Below are positions 12,325-25,819 of a stretch of DNA of 64,000 nt, one piece after another (positions within the stretch are counted from its first letter, which is position 1; each line of letters begins with the position of its first letter). The notes under the pieces were generated by a model. It saw only the letters and a program-made list of their open reading frames with translations. It made no database searches and was not told where the DNA came from. The stretch spans positions 2,852,001-2,916,000 of the forward strand of contig JAZGUH010000103.1 in NCBI GenBank assembly GCA_037893225.1, given 5' to 3'. Made by a program: the position numbers and the translations under genes. This DNA comes from Hippasteria phrygiana (Eukaryota > Echinodermata > Asteroidea > Valvatida > Goniasteridae).

Positions 12325-14458
12325 AAACCTCGCAACAAATTTCTTCCCGTGAACTCTGTGTGCGTTCTCCCGTTTACTGCATTGTGGCTGCTTAACGTTT
12401 GCCAAATTTTCAGATGAACGCCCCTCCTTTCCCTGTTCATAATTGAATGGGATATTGACCAAATCCAGTAATTTTCACACGTATGGGTAGCTTAGATCTA
12501 GCGCAACAATTTGAGACCATCGCCAGCTTCATAGCGTGAGAACTCTTCGACAAAATTCAAACCTCGCAACAACTTTTTGTCCATGAACTCTGTGTGCGTT
12601 CTCCCGTTTACTGCATTGTGACTGCTTAACGTTTGCCAAATTTTCAGATGAACGCCCCTCCTTTCCCTGTTGATAATTGAATAGTATATTGACCAAATCC
12701 AGTCATTTTTACACGTATGGGTAGCTTAGATCTAGCGCAACAATTTCAGGCCATTGCCAGCTTCACAGCGTTAGAACTCTTCGAGAAAATTAAAACCTCG
12801 CAACACATTTCTTCCTGTGAACCCTGTGTGCGTTCATCCGTTTACTGTATTGTAACTGCTTAACGTTTGCCACATTTTCAGATGAACGCCCCTCCTTTCC
12901 CTGTTCATAATTGAATGGTATATTGACCAAATCCAGTTATTTTTACACTTATGGGTAGCTTAGATCTAGCGCAACAATTTGAGACCATCGCCAGCTTTAC
13001 AGCGTTAGAACTCTTCGAGAAAATTCAAACCTCGCAACTAATTTCTTTCTGTAAACTCTGTGTGCCTTCTCCCGTTTACTGCATTGTGGCTGCTTAACGT
13101 TTGCCAAATTTTCAGATGAACGCCTCTCCTTTCCCTGTTCATAATTGAATGGTATATTGACCAAATCCAGTAATTTTTCCACGTATGGGTAGCTTAGATA
13201 TAGCGCAACAATTGCAGACCATCGCCAGCTTCACAGCGTTAGAACTCTTCGAGAAAATTCAACCCTCGCAACAAATTTCTTCCCGTGAACTGTGTGTGCG
13301 TTCTCCCGTTTACTGCATTGTGGCTGCTTAACGTTTGCCAAATTTTCAGATGAACGCCCCTCCTTTCCCTGTTCATAATTGAATGGTATATTGACCAAAT
13401 CCAGTCATTTTTACACTGATGGGTAGCTTAGATCTAGCGCAACAATTTGAGACCATCGCCAGCTTCACAGCGTTAGAACTCTTCGAGAAAATTCAAACCT
13501 CGCAACTAATTTCTTTCTGTGAACTCTGTGTGCCTTCTCCCGTTTACTGCATTGTGGCTGCTTAACGTTTGCCAAATTTTCAGATGAACGCCTCTCCTTT
13601 CCCTGTTCATAATTGAATGGTATATTGACCAAATCCAGTAATTTTTACACGTATGGGTAGCTTAGATATAGCGCAACAATTGCAGACCATCGCCAGCTTC
13701 ACAGCGTTAGAAATCTTCGAGAAAATTCAACCCTCGCAACAAATTTCTTCCCGTGTACTGTGTGTGCGTTCTCCCGTTTACTGCATTGTGGCTGCTTAAC
13801 GTTTGCCAAATTTTCAGATGAACGCCCCTCCTTTCCCTGTTCATAATTGAATGGTATATTGACCAAATCCAGTCATTTTTACACTGATGGGTAGCTTAGA
13901 TCTAGCGCAACAATTTCAGACCATCGCCAGCTTCACAGCGTTAGAACTCTTCGAGAAAATTCAAACCTCGCAACACATTTCTTCCTGTGAACCCTGTTTG
14001 CGTTCTCCCGTTTACTGCATTGTGGCTGCTTAACGTTTGCCAAATTTTCAGATGAACGCCCCTCCTTTCCCTGTTCATAATTGAATGGTATATTCACCAA
14101 ATCCAGTTATTTTTACACTTATGGGTAGCTTAGATCTAGCGCAACAATTTGAGACCATCGCCAGCTTGACAGCGTTAGAACTCTTCGAGAAAATTCAAAC
14201 CTCGCAACTAATTTCTTTCTGTGAACTCTGTGTGCCTTCTCCCGTTTACTGCATTGTGGCTGCTTAACGTTTGCCAAATTTTCAGATGAACGCCTCTCCT
14301 TTCCCTGTTCATAATTGAATGGTATATTGACCAAATCCAGTAATTTTTACACGTATGGGTAGCTTAGGTATAGCGCAACAATTGCAGACCATCGCCAGCT
14401 TCACAGCGTTAGAACTCTTCGAGAAAATTCAACCCTCGCAACAAATTTCTTCCCGTGT

Positions 14459-14460
14459 AT
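14459..14460. other. One-base deletion in a monomer (gtac to gta)
   Basis: The usual 'cccgtgtactgtgtg' is 'cccgtgtatgtgtg' here. It explains the 701-bp spacing between the otherwise matching monomers at about 14085 and 14786. Confidence 0.85.
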
Positions 14461-16214
14461 GTGTGTGCGTTCTCCCGTTTACTGCATTGTGGCTGCTTAA
14501 CGTTTGCCAAATTTTCAGATGAACGCCCCTCCTTTCCCTGTTCATAATTGAATGGTATATTGACCAAATCCAGTCATTTTTACACTGATGGGTAGCTTAG
14601 ATCTAGCGCAACAATTTCAGACCATCGCCAGCTTCACAGCGTTAGAACTCTTCGAGAAAATTCAAACCTCGCAACACATTTCTTCCTGTGAACCCTGTGT
14701 GCGTTCTCCCGTTTACTGCATTGTGGCTGCTTAACGTTTGCCAAATTTTCAGATGAACGCCCCTCCTTTCCCTGTTCATAATTGAATGGTATATTCACCA
14801 AATCCAGTTATTTTTACACTTATGGGTAGCTTAGATCTAGCGCAACAATTTGAGACCATCGCCAGCTTGACAGCGTTAGAACTCTTCGAGAAAATTCAAA
14901 CCTCGCAACTAATTTCTTTCTGTGAACTCTGTGTGCCTTCTCCCGTTTACTGCATTGTGGCTGCTTAACGTTTGCCAAATTTTCAGATGAACGCCTCTCC
15001 TTTCCCTGTTCATAATTGAATGGTATATTGACCAAATCCAGTAATTTTTACACGTATCGGTAGCTTAGGTATAGCGCAACAATTGCAGACCATCGCCAGC
15101 TTCACAGCGTTAGAACTCTTCGAGAAAATTCAACCCTCGCAACAAATTTCTTCCCGTGTACTGTGTGTGCGTTCTCCCGTTTACTGCATTGTGGCTGCTT
15201 AACGTTTGCCAAATTTTCAGATGAACGCCCCTCCTTTCCCTGTTCATAATTGAATGGTATATTGACCAAATCCAGTCATTTTTACACTGATGGGTAGCTT
15301 AGATCTAGCGCAACAATTTCAGACCATCGCCAGCTTCACAGCGTTAGAACTCTTCGAGAAAATTCAAACCTCGCAACACATTTCTTCCTGTGAACCCTGT
15401 GTGCGTTCTCCCGTTTACTGCATTGTGGCTGCTTAACGTTTGCCAAATTTTCAGATGAACGCCCCTCCTTTCCCTGTTCATAATTGAATGGTATATTCAC
15501 CAAATCCAGTTATTTTTACACTGATGGGTAGCTTAGATCTAGAGCAACAATTTGAGACCATCGCCAGCTTCACAGCGTTAGAACACTTCGAGAAAATTCA
15601 AACCTCGCAACTAATTTCTTTCTGTGAACTCTGTGTGCGTTCTCCCGTTTACTGCATTGTGGCTGCTTAATGTTTGCCAAATTTTCAGATGAACGCCCCT
15701 CCTTTCCCTGTTCATAACTGAATGGTATACTGACCAAATCCAGTAATTTTTACACGTATGGGTAGCTTAGATATAGCGCAACAATTTCAGACCATCGCCA
15801 GCTTCACAGCGTTAGAACTCTTCGAGAAAAATCAAACCTCGCATCAAATTTCTTCCTGTGAACTCTGTGTGCGTTCTTTCGTTTACTGCATTGTGACTGC
15901 TTAACGTTTGCCAAATTTTCAGATGAACGCCTCTCCTTTCCCTGTTCATAATTGAATGGTATATTGACCAAATCCAGTAATTTTTACACGTATAGGTAGC
16001 TTAGATATAGCGCAACAATTGCAGACCATCGCCAGCTTCACAGCGTTAGAACTCTTCGAGAAAATTCAACCCTCGCAACAAATTTCTTCCCGTGTACTGT
16101 GTGTGCGTTCTCCCGTTTACTGCATTGTGGCTGCTTAACGTTTGCCAAATTTTCAGATGAACGCCCCTCCTTTCCCTGTTCATAATTGAATGGTATATTG
16201 ACCAAATCCAGTCA

Positions 16215-16220
16215 TTTTTT
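16215..16220. other. One-base T insertion in a monomer
   Basis: The run after 'ccagtca' is six Ts instead of five. This is the only single-base gain detected in the window and accounts for a 937-bp spacing (four monomers plus one). Confidence 0.85.
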
Positions 16221-17049
16221 ACACTGATGGGTAGCTTAGATCTAGCGCAACAATTTCAGACCATCGCCAGCTTCACAGCGTTAGAACTCTTCGAGAAAAT
16301 TCAAACCTCGCAACACATTTCTTCCTGTGAACCCTGTGTGCGTTATCCCGTTTACTGCATTGTGGCTGCTTAACGTTTGCCAAATTTTCAGATGAACGCC
16401 CCTCCTTTCCCTGTTCATAATTGAATGGTATATTCACCAAATCCAGTTATTTTTACACTTATGGGTAGCTTAGATCTAGAGCAACAATTTGAGACCATCG
16501 CCAGCTTCACAGCGTTAGAACACTTCGAGAAAATTCAAACCTCGCAACTATTTTCTTTCTGTGAACTCTGTGTGCGTTCTCCCGTTTACTGCATTGTGGC
16601 TGCTTAATGTTTGCCAAATTTTCAGATGAACGCCCCTCCTTTCCCTGTTCATAACTGAATGGTATACTGACCAAATCCACTAATTTTTACACGTATGGGT
16701 AGCTTAGATATAGCGCAACAATTTCAGACCATCGCCAGCTTCACAGCGTTAGAACTCTTCGAGAAAAATCAAACCTCGCATCAAATTTCTTCCTGTGAAC
16801 TCTGTGTGCGTTCTTTCGTTTACTGCATTGTGACTGCTTAACGTTTGCCACATTTTCAGATGAACGCCCCTCCTTTCCCTGTTCATAATTGCATGGGATA
16901 TTGACCAAATCCAGTAATGTTCACACGTATGGGTAGCTTAGATATAGCGCAACAATTTCAGACCATCGCCAGCTTCACAGCGTTAGAACTATTCGAGAAA
17001 ATTCAAACCTCGCAACAAATGTCTTTTTGTTAACTCTGTGTGCGTTCTC

Positions 17050-19141
17050 CCGTTTAATGCATTGTGGCTGCTTAACGTTTGCCAAATGTTCAGATGAACG
17101 CCCCTCCTTTCCCTGTTCATAATTGAATGAGATATTGACCAAATCCAGTAATTTTCACACGTATGGGTAGCTTAGATCTAGCGCAACAATTAGAGCCCAT
17201 CGCCAGCTTCACAGCGTTAGAACTCTTCGAGAAAATTCAAACCTCGCAACTAATTTCTTTCTGTGAACTCTGTGTGCGTTCTCCCGTTTACTGCATTGTG
17301 GCTGCTTAACGTTTGCCAAATTTTCAGATGAACGCCCCTCCTTTCCCTGTTCATAATTGAATGGTATATTGACCAAATCCAGTAATATTTACACGTATGG
17401 GTAGCTTAGATATAGCGCAACAATTTCAGACCATCGCTAGCTTCACAGCGTTAGAACTCTTCGAGAAAAATCAAACCTCGCATCAAATTTCTTCCCGTGA
17501 ACTCTGTGTGCGTTCTTCCGTTTACTCCATTGTGACTGCTTAACGTTTGCCAAATTTTCAGATGAACGCCCCTCCTTTCCCTGTTCATAATTGAATGGGA
17601 TATTGACCAAATCCAGTAATTTTCACACGTATGGGTAGCTTAGATCTAGCGCAACAATTTGAGACCATCGCCAGCTTCATAGCGTGAGAACTCTTCGAGA
17701 AAATTCAAACCTCGCAACAATTTTTTTTCCATGAACTCTGTGTGCGTTCTCCCGTTTACTGCATTGTGACTGCTTAACGTTTGCCAAATTTTCAGATGAA
17801 CGCCCCTCCTTTCCCTGTTCATAATTGAATAGTGTATTGACCAAATCCAGTCATTTTTACACGTATGGGTAGCTTAGATCTAGCGCAACAATTTGAGACC
17901 ATCGCCAGCTTCACAGCGTTAGAACTCTTCGAGAAAAATCAAACCTCGCATCAAATTTCTTCCTGTGAACTCTGTGTGCGTTCTTTCGTTTACTGCATTG
18001 TGACTGCTTAACGTTTGCCAAATTTTCAGATGAACGCCCCTCCTTTCCCTGTTCATAATTTAATGGTATATTCACCAAATCCAGTTATTTTTACACTTAT
18101 GGGTAGCTTAGATCTAGCGCAACAATTTGAGACCATCGCCAGCTTGACAGCGTTAGAACTCTTCGAGAAAATTCAAACCTCGCAACAACTTTTTTTCCAT
18201 GAACTCTGTGTGCGTTCTCCCGTTTACTGCATTGTGACTGCTTAACGTTTGCCAAATTTTCAGATGAACGCCCCTCCTTTCCCTGTTGATAATTGAATAG
18301 TATATGGACCAAATCCAGTCATTTTTACACGTATGGGTAGCTTAGATCTAGCGCAACAATTTCAGGCCATTGCCAGCTTCACAGCGTTAGAACTCTTCGA
18401 GAAAATTAAAACCTCGCAACACATTTCTTCCTGTGAACCCTGTGTGCGTTCTTCCGTTTACTGTATTGTAACTGCTTAACGTTTGCCAAATTTTCAGATG
18501 AACGCCTCTCCTTTCCCTGTTCATAATTGAATGGTATATTGACCAAATCCAGTCATTTTTACACTGATGGGTAGCTTAGATATAGCGCAACAATTGCAGA
18601 CCATCGCCAGCTTCACAGCGTTAGAACTCTTCGAGAAAATTCAACCCTCGCAACAAATTTCTTCCCGTGAACTGTGTGTGCGTTCTCCCGTTTACTGCAT
18701 TGTGGCTGCTTAACGTTTGCCAAATTTTCAGATGAACGCCCCTCCTTTCCCTGTTCATAATTGAATGGTATATTGACCAAATCCAGTCATTTTTACACTG
18801 ATGGGTAGCTTAGATCTAGCGCAACAATTTGAGACCATCGCCAGCTTCACAGCGTTAGAACTCTTCGAGAAAATTCAAACCTCGCAACTAATTTCTTTCT
18901 GTGAACTCTGTGTGCCTTCTCCCGTTTACTGCATTGTGGCTGCTTAACGTTTGCCAAATTTTCAGATGAACGCCTCTCCTTTCCCTGTTCATAATTGAAT
19001 GGTATATTAACCAAATCCAGTAATTTTTACACGTATGGGTAGCTTAGATATAGCGCAACAATTGCAGACCATCGCCAGCTTCACAGCGTTAGAACTCTTC
19101 GAGAAAATTCAACCCTCGCAACAAATTTCTTCCCGTGTACT
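17050..19141 (+). repeat. 2.1-kb segment duplicated 3510 bp downstream
   Basis: This segment matches about 20560-22651 (15 monomers away). Shared rare changes include 'agtgtattgacc' (17831 and 21341), 'aattttttttcc' (about 17719 and 21229), 'ataatttaatgg' (18056 and 21566) and 'tatatggacc' (18301 and 21811). Lines sampled along its length showed no mismatch. The left edge is at 17049/20559 (c against t), and the right edge is at 19142/22652 (tct against tgt). Confidence 0.85.
18015..18245 (+). other. Longest repeat-derived open frame (76 codons), not considered a gene
   Basis: Each monomer is 78 codons, so one frame stays in register along the array. It is normally closed at three points per monomer: TAA in 'gcttaacg', TGA in 'aattgaatgg' and TGA in 'tattgacc'. 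Here the second is 'aatttaatgg' and the third is 'tattcacc', so the frame runs from ATG in 'cagatgaacg' to the invariant TAA. Identical frames occur at 21525-21755 and 26907-27137 because the block was duplicated. An overlapping 71-codon minus-strand frame also exists. There is no recognised domain, no signal of coding constraint and no neighbouring gene. Confidence 0.6.
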
Positions 19142-21070
19142 CTGTGTGCGTTCTCCCGTTTACTGCATTGTGGCTGCTTAACGTTTGCCAAATTTTCAGA
19201 TGAACGCCTCTCCTTTCCCTGTTCATAATTGAATGGTATATTGACCAAATCCAGTAATTTTTACACGTATGGGTAGCTTAGGTATAGCGCAACAATTGCA
19301 GACCATCGCCAGCTTCACAGCGTTAGAACTCTTCGAGAAAATACAACCCTCGCAACAAATTTCTTCCCGTGTACTGTGTGTGCGTTCTCCCGTTTACTGC
19401 ATTGTGGCTGCTTAACGTTTGCCAAATTTTCAGATGAACGCCCCTCCTTTCCCTGTTCATAATTGAATGGTATATTGACCAAATCCAGTCATTTTTACAC
19501 TGATGGGTAGCTTAGATCTAGCGCAACAATTTCAGACCATCGCCAGCTTCACAGCGTTAGAACTCTTCGAGAAAATTCAAACCTCGCAACACATTTCTTC
19601 CTGTGAACCCTGTGTGCGTTCTCCCGTTTACTGCATTGTGGCTGCTTAACGTTTGCCAAATTTTCAGATGAACGCCCCTCCTTTCCCTGTTCATAATTGA
19701 ATGGTATATTCACCAAATCCAGTTATTTTTACACTTATGGGTAGCTTAGATCTAGCGCAACAATTTGAGACCATCGCCAGCTTCACAGCGTTAGAACACT
19801 TCGAGAAAATTCAAACCTCGCAACTAATTTCTTTCTGTGAACTCTGTGTGCGTTCTCCCGTTTACTGCATTGTGGCTGCTTAATGTTTGCCAAATTTTCA
19901 GATGAACGCCCCTCTTTTCCCTGTTCATAACTAAATGGTATACTGACCAAATCCAGTAATTTTTACACGTATGGGTAGCTTAGATATAGCGCAACAATTT
20001 CAGACCATCGCCAGCTTCACAGCGTTAGAACTCTTCGAGAAAAATCAAACCTCGCATCAAATTTCTTCCCGTGAACTCTGTGTGCGTTCTTCCGTTTACT
20101 CCATTGTGACTGCTTAACGTTTGCCAAATTTTCAGATGAACGCCCCTCCTTTCCCTGTTCATAATTGAATAGTATATTGACCAAATCCAGTCATTTTTAC
20201 ACGTATGGGTAGCTTAGATCTAGCGCAACAATTTCAGACCATCGCCAGCTTCACAGCGTTAGAACTCTTCGAGAAAATTCAAACCTCGCAACAAATTTCT
20301 TTCTGTGAACTCTGTGTGCGTTCTCCCGTTTACTGCATTGTGGCTGCTTAACGTTTGCCAAATTTTCAGATGAACGCCCCTCCTTTCCCTGTTCATAATT
20401 GAATGGTATATTGACCAAATCCAGTAATTTTTACACGTATGGGTAGCTTAGAGATAGCGCAACAATTGCAGACCATCGCCAGCTTCACAGCGTTAGAACT
20501 CTTCGAGAAAATTCAAACCTCGCATCAAATTTCTTCCTGTGAACTCTGTGTGCGTTCTTCCGTTTAATGCATTGTGGCTGCTTAACGTTTGCCAAATGTT
20601 CAGATGAACGCCCCTCCTTTCCCTGTTCATAATTGAATGAGATATTGACCAAATCCAGTAATTTTCACACGTATGGGTAGCTTAGATCTAGCGCAACAAT
20701 TAGAGCCCATCGCCAGCTTCACAGCGTTAGAACTCTTCGAGAAAATTCAAACCTCGCAACTAATTTCTTTCTGTGAACTCTGTGTGCGTTCTCCCGTTTA
20801 CTGCATTGTGGCTGCTTAACGTTTGCCAAATTTTCAGATGAACGCCCCTCCTTTCCCTGTTCATAATTGAATGGTATATTGACCAAATCCAGTAATATTT
20901 ACACGTATGGGTAGCTTAGATATAGCGCAACAATTTCAGACCATCGCTAGCTTCACAGCGTTAGAACTCTTCGAGAAAAATCAAACCTCGCATCAAATTT
21001 CTTCCCGTGAACTCTGTGTGCGTTCTTCCGTTTACTCCATTGTGACTGCTTAACGTTTGCCAAATTTTCA
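19140..21070 (+). repeat. 1.9-kb segment duplicated 3978 bp downstream
   Basis: It matches about 23118-25048 (17 monomers). Shared variants are 'gaaaatacaaccc' (19338 and 23316), 'cataactaaatgg' (about 19924 and 23902) and 'ttagagatagcg'. A few substitutions separate the copies, such as 'tttaatgc' at about 20562 against 'tttactgc' at 24540, and 'gaactcttcg' against 'gaattcttcg' at about 24710. Its left edge coincides with the right edge of the 3510-bp duplication. Confidence 0.8.
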
Positions 21071-22651
21071 GATGAACGCCCCTCCTTTCCCTGTTCATAA
21101 TTGAATGGGATATTGACCAAATCCAGTAATTTTCACACGTATGGGTAGCTTAGATCTAGCGCAACAATTTGAGACCATCGCCAGCTTCATAGCGTGAGAA
21201 CTCTTCGAGAAAATTCAAACCTCGCAACAATTTTTTTTCCATGAACTCTGTGTGCGTTCTCCCGTTTACTGCATTGTGACTGCTTAACGTTTGCCAAATT
21301 TTCAGATGAACGCCCCTCCTTTCCCTGTTCATAATTGAATAGTGTATTGACCAAATCCAGTCATTTTTACACGTATGGGTAGCTTAGATCTAGCGCAACA
21401 ATTTGAGACCATCGCCAGCTTCACAGCGTTAGAACTCTTCGAGAAAAATCAAACCTCGCATCAAATTTCTTCCTGTGAACTCTGTGTGCGTTCTTTCGTT
21501 TACTGCATTGTGACTGCTTAACGTTTGCCAAATTTTCAGATGAACGCCCCTCCTTTCCCTGTTCATAATTTAATGGTATATTCACCAAATCCAGTTATTT
21601 TTACACTTATGGGTAGCTTAGATCTAGCGCAACAATTTGAGACCATCGCCAGCTTGACAGCGTTAGAACTCTTCGAGAAAATTCAAACCTCGCAACAACT
21701 TTTTTTCCATGAACTCTGTGTGCGTTCTCCCGTTTACTGCATTGTGACTGCTTAACGTTTGCCAAATTTTCAGATGAACGCCCCTCCTTTCCCTGTTGAT
21801 AATTGAATAGTATATGGACCAAATCCAGTCATTTTTACACGTATGGGTAGCTTAGATCTAGCGCAACAATTTCAGGCCATTGCCAGCTTCACAGCGTTAG
21901 AACTCTTCGAGAAAATTAAAACCTCGCAACACATTTCTTCCTGTGAACCCTGTGTGCGTTCTTCCGTTTACTGTATTGTAACTGCTTAACGTTTGCCAAA
22001 TTTTCAGATGAACGCCTCTCCTTTCCCTGTTCATAATTGAATGGTATATTGACCAAATCCAGTCATTTTTACACTGATGGGTAGCTTAGATATAGCGCAA
22101 CAATTGCAGACCATCGCCAGCTTCACAGCGTTAGAACTCTTCGAGAAAATTCAACCCTCGCAACAAATTTCTTCCCGTGAACTGTGTGTGCGTTCTCCCG
22201 TTTACTGCATTGTGGCTGCTTAACGTTTGCCAAATTTTCAGATGAACGCCCCTCCTTTCCCTGTTCATAATTGAATGGTATATTGACCAAATCCAGTCAT
22301 TTTTACACTGATGGGTAGCTTAGATCTAGCGCAACAATTTGAGACCATCGCCAGCTTCACAGCGTTAGAACTCTTCGAGAAAATTCAAACCTCGCAACTA
22401 ATTTCTTTCTGTGAACTCTGTGTGCCTTCTCCCGTTTACTGCATTGTGGCTGCTTAACGTTTGCCAAATTTTCAGATGAACGCCTCTCCTTTCCCTGTTC
22501 ATAATTGAATGGTATATTAACCAAATCCAGTAATTTTTACACGTATGGGTAGCTTAGATATAGCGCAACAATTGCAGACCATCGCCAGCTTCACAGCGTT
22601 AGAACTCTTCGAGAAAATTCAACCCTCGCAACAAATTTCTTCCCGTGTACT
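20560..22651 (+). repeat. Second copy of the 17050-19141 segment
   Basis: This copy lies 15 monomers downstream of the first and carries the same private variants. Its last part (from about 21.84 kb) continues into a 1.1-kb stretch that recurs at about 25.82-26.95 kb (offset 3978). Confidence 0.85.
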
Positions 22652-25600
22652 GTGTGTGCGTTCTCCCGTTTACTGCATTGTGGCTGCTTAACGTTTGCCA
22701 AATTTTCAGATGAACGCCCCTCCTTTCCCTGTTCATAATTGAATGGAATATTGACCAAATCCAGTCATTTTTACACTGATGGGTAGCTTAGATCTAGCGC
22801 AACAATTTCAGACCATCGCCAGCTTCACAGCGTTAGAACTCTTCGAGAAAATTCAAACCTCGCAACACATTTCTTCCTGTGAACCCTGTGTGCGTTCTCC
22901 CGTTTACTGCATTGTGGCTGCTTAACGTTTGCCAAATTTTCAGATGAACGCCCCTCCTTTCCCTGTTCATAATTGAATGGTATATTCACCAAATCCAGTT
23001 ATTTTTACACTTATGGGTAGCTTAGATCTAGCGCAACAATTTGAGACCATCGCCAGCTTGACAGCGTTAGAACTCTTCGAGAAAATTCAAACCTCGCAAC
23101 TAATTTCTTTCTGTGAACTCTGTGTGCGTTCTCCCGTTTACTGCATTGTGGCTGCTTAACGTTTGCCAAATTTTCAGATGAACGCCTCTCCTTTCCCTGT
23201 TCATAATTGAATGGTATATTGACCAAATCCAGTAATTTTTACACGTATGGGTAGCTTAGGTATAGCGCAACAATTGCAGACCATCGCCAGCTTCACAGCG
23301 TTAGAACTCTTCGAGAAAATACAACCCTCGCAACAAATTTCTTCCCGTGTACTGTGTGTGCGTTCTCCCGTTTACTGCATTGTGGCTGCTTAACGTTTGC
23401 CAAATTTTCAGATGAACGCCCCTCCTTTCCCTGTTCATAATTGAATGGTATATTGACCAAATCCAGTCATTTTTACACTGATGGGTAGCTTAGATCTAGC
23501 GCAACAATTTCAGACCATCGCCAGCTTCACAGCGTTAGAACTCTTCGAGAAAATTCAAACCTCGCAACACATTTCTTCCTGTGAACCCTGTGTGCGTTCT
23601 CCCGTTTACTGCATTGTGGCTGCTTAACGTTTGCCAAATTTTCAGATGAACGCCCCTCCTTTCCCTGTTCATAATTGAATGGTATATTCACCAAATCCAG
23701 TTATTTTTACACTTATGGGTAGCTTAGATCTAGCGCAACAATTTGAGACCATCGCCAGCTTCACAGCGTTAGAACACTTCGAGAAAATTCAAACCTCGCA
23801 ACTAATTTCTTTCTGTGAACTCTGTGTGCGTTCTCCCGTTTACTGCATTGTGGCTGCTTAATGTTTGCCAAATTTTCAGATGAACGCCCCTCTTTTCCCT
23901 GTTCATAACTAAATGGTATACTGACCAAATCCAGTAATTTTTACACGTATGGGTAGCTTAGATATAGCGCAACAATTTCAGACCATCGCCAGCTTCACAG
24001 CGTTAGAACTCTTCGAGAAAAATCAAACCTCGCATCAAATTTCTTCCCGTGAACTCTGTGTGCGTTCTTCCGTTTACTCCATTGTGACTGCTTAACGTTT
24101 GCCAAATTTTCAGATGAACGCCCCTCCTTTCCCTGTTCATAATTGAATAGTATATTGACCAAATCCAGTCATTTTTACACGTATGGGTAGCTTAGATCTA
24201 GCGCAACAATTTCAGACCATCGCCAGCTTCACAGCGTTAGAACTCTTCGAGAAAATTCAAACCTCGCAACAAATTTCTTTCTGTGAACTCTGTGTGCGTT
24301 CTCCCGTTTACTGCATTGTGGCTGCTTAACGTTTGCCAAATTTTCAGATGAACGCCCCTCCTTTCCCTGTTCATAATTGAATGGTATATTGACCAAATCC
24401 AGTAATTTTTACACGTATGGGTAGCTTAGAGATAGCGCAACAATTGCAGACCATCGCCAGCTTCACAGCGTTAGAACTCTTCGAGAAAATTCAAACCTCG
24501 CATCAAATTTCTTCCTGTGAACTCTGTGTGCGTTCTTCCGTTTACTGCATTGTGGCTGCTTAACGTTTGCCAAATGTTCAGATGAACGCCCCTCCTTTCC
24601 CTGTTCATAATTGAATGAGATATTGACCAAATCCAGTAATTTTCACACGTATGGGTAGCTTAGATCTAGCGCAACAATTAGAGCCCATCGCCAGCTTCAC
24701 AGCGTTAGAATTCTTCGAGAAAATTCAAACCTCGCAACTAATTTCTTTCTGTGAACTCTGTGTGCGTTCTCCCGTTTACTGCATTGTGGCTGCTTAACGT
24801 TTGCCAAATTTTCAGATGAACGCCCCTCCTTTCCCTGTTCATAATTGAATGGTATATTGACCAAATCCAGTAATATTTACACGTATGGGTAGCTTAGATA
24901 TAGCGCAACAATTTCAGACCATCGCCAGCTTCACAGCGTTAGAACTCTTCGAGAAAAATCAAACCTCGCATCAAATTTCTTCCCGTGAACTCTGTGTGCG
25001 TTCTTCCGTTTACTCCATTGTGACTGCTTAACGTTTGCCAAATTTTCAGATGAACGCCCCTCCTTTCCCTATTCATAATTGAATAGTATATTGACCAAAT
25101 CCAGTCATTTTTACACGTATGGGTAGCTTAGATCTAGCGCAACAATTTCAGACCATCGCCAGCTTCACAGCGTTAGAACTCTTCGAGAAAATTCAAACCT
25201 CGCAACAAATTTCTTTCTGTGAACTCTGTGTGCGTTCTCCCGTTTACTGCATTGTGGCTGCTTAACGTTTGCCAAATTTTCAGATGAACGCCCCTCCTTT
25301 CCCTGTTCATAATTGAATGGTATATTGACCAAATCCAGTAATTTTTACACGTATGGGTAGCTTAGAGATAGCGCAACAATTGCAGACCATCGCCAGCTTC
25401 ACAGCGTTAGAACTCTTCGAGAAAATTCAAACCTCGCATCAAATTTCTTCCTGTGAACTCTGTGTGCGTTCTTCCGTTTACTGCATTGTAGCTGCTTAAC
25501 GTTTGCCAAATTTTCAGATGAACGCCCCTCCTTTCCCTGTTCATAATTGAATGGGATGTTGACCAAATCCAGCAATTTTCACACGTATGGGTAGCTTAGA

Positions 25601-25819
25601 TATAGCGCAACAATTTGAGACCATCGCCAGCTTCACAGCGTTAGAACTCTTCGAGAAAATTCAAACCTCGCAACAAATTTCTTCCCGTGAACTCTGTGTG
25701 CGTTCTCCCGTTTACTGCATTGTGGCTGCTTAACGTTTGCCAAATTTTCAGATGAACGCCCCTCCTTTCCCTGTTCATAATTGAATGGGATATTGACCAA
25801 ATCCAGTAATTTTTACACG

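Larger units (their letters stand above)
1..13200 (+). repeat. Array domain I
   Basis: This domain is marked by monomers with 'aggccattgcc' plus 'gtgaaccctg' (starting at 1, 2677, 3378, 4080, 5718, 7824, 9696, 11334 and 12738; a hybrid starts at 9228). It also has monomers with 'gggatgttgacc...ccagcaatttt', and monomers with 'cttcatagcgtgag' followed by 'cttcgacaaaattc'. Spacing between the 'aggcc' monomers (701, 702, 1638, 2106, 1404, 468, 1638, 1404) shows that multi-monomer blocks, not single monomers, were copied. The right boundary is gradual: monomers from about 13.2 kb onward switch to the types that dominate domain II. Boundaries are my approximation from diagnostic variants. Confidence 0.7.
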
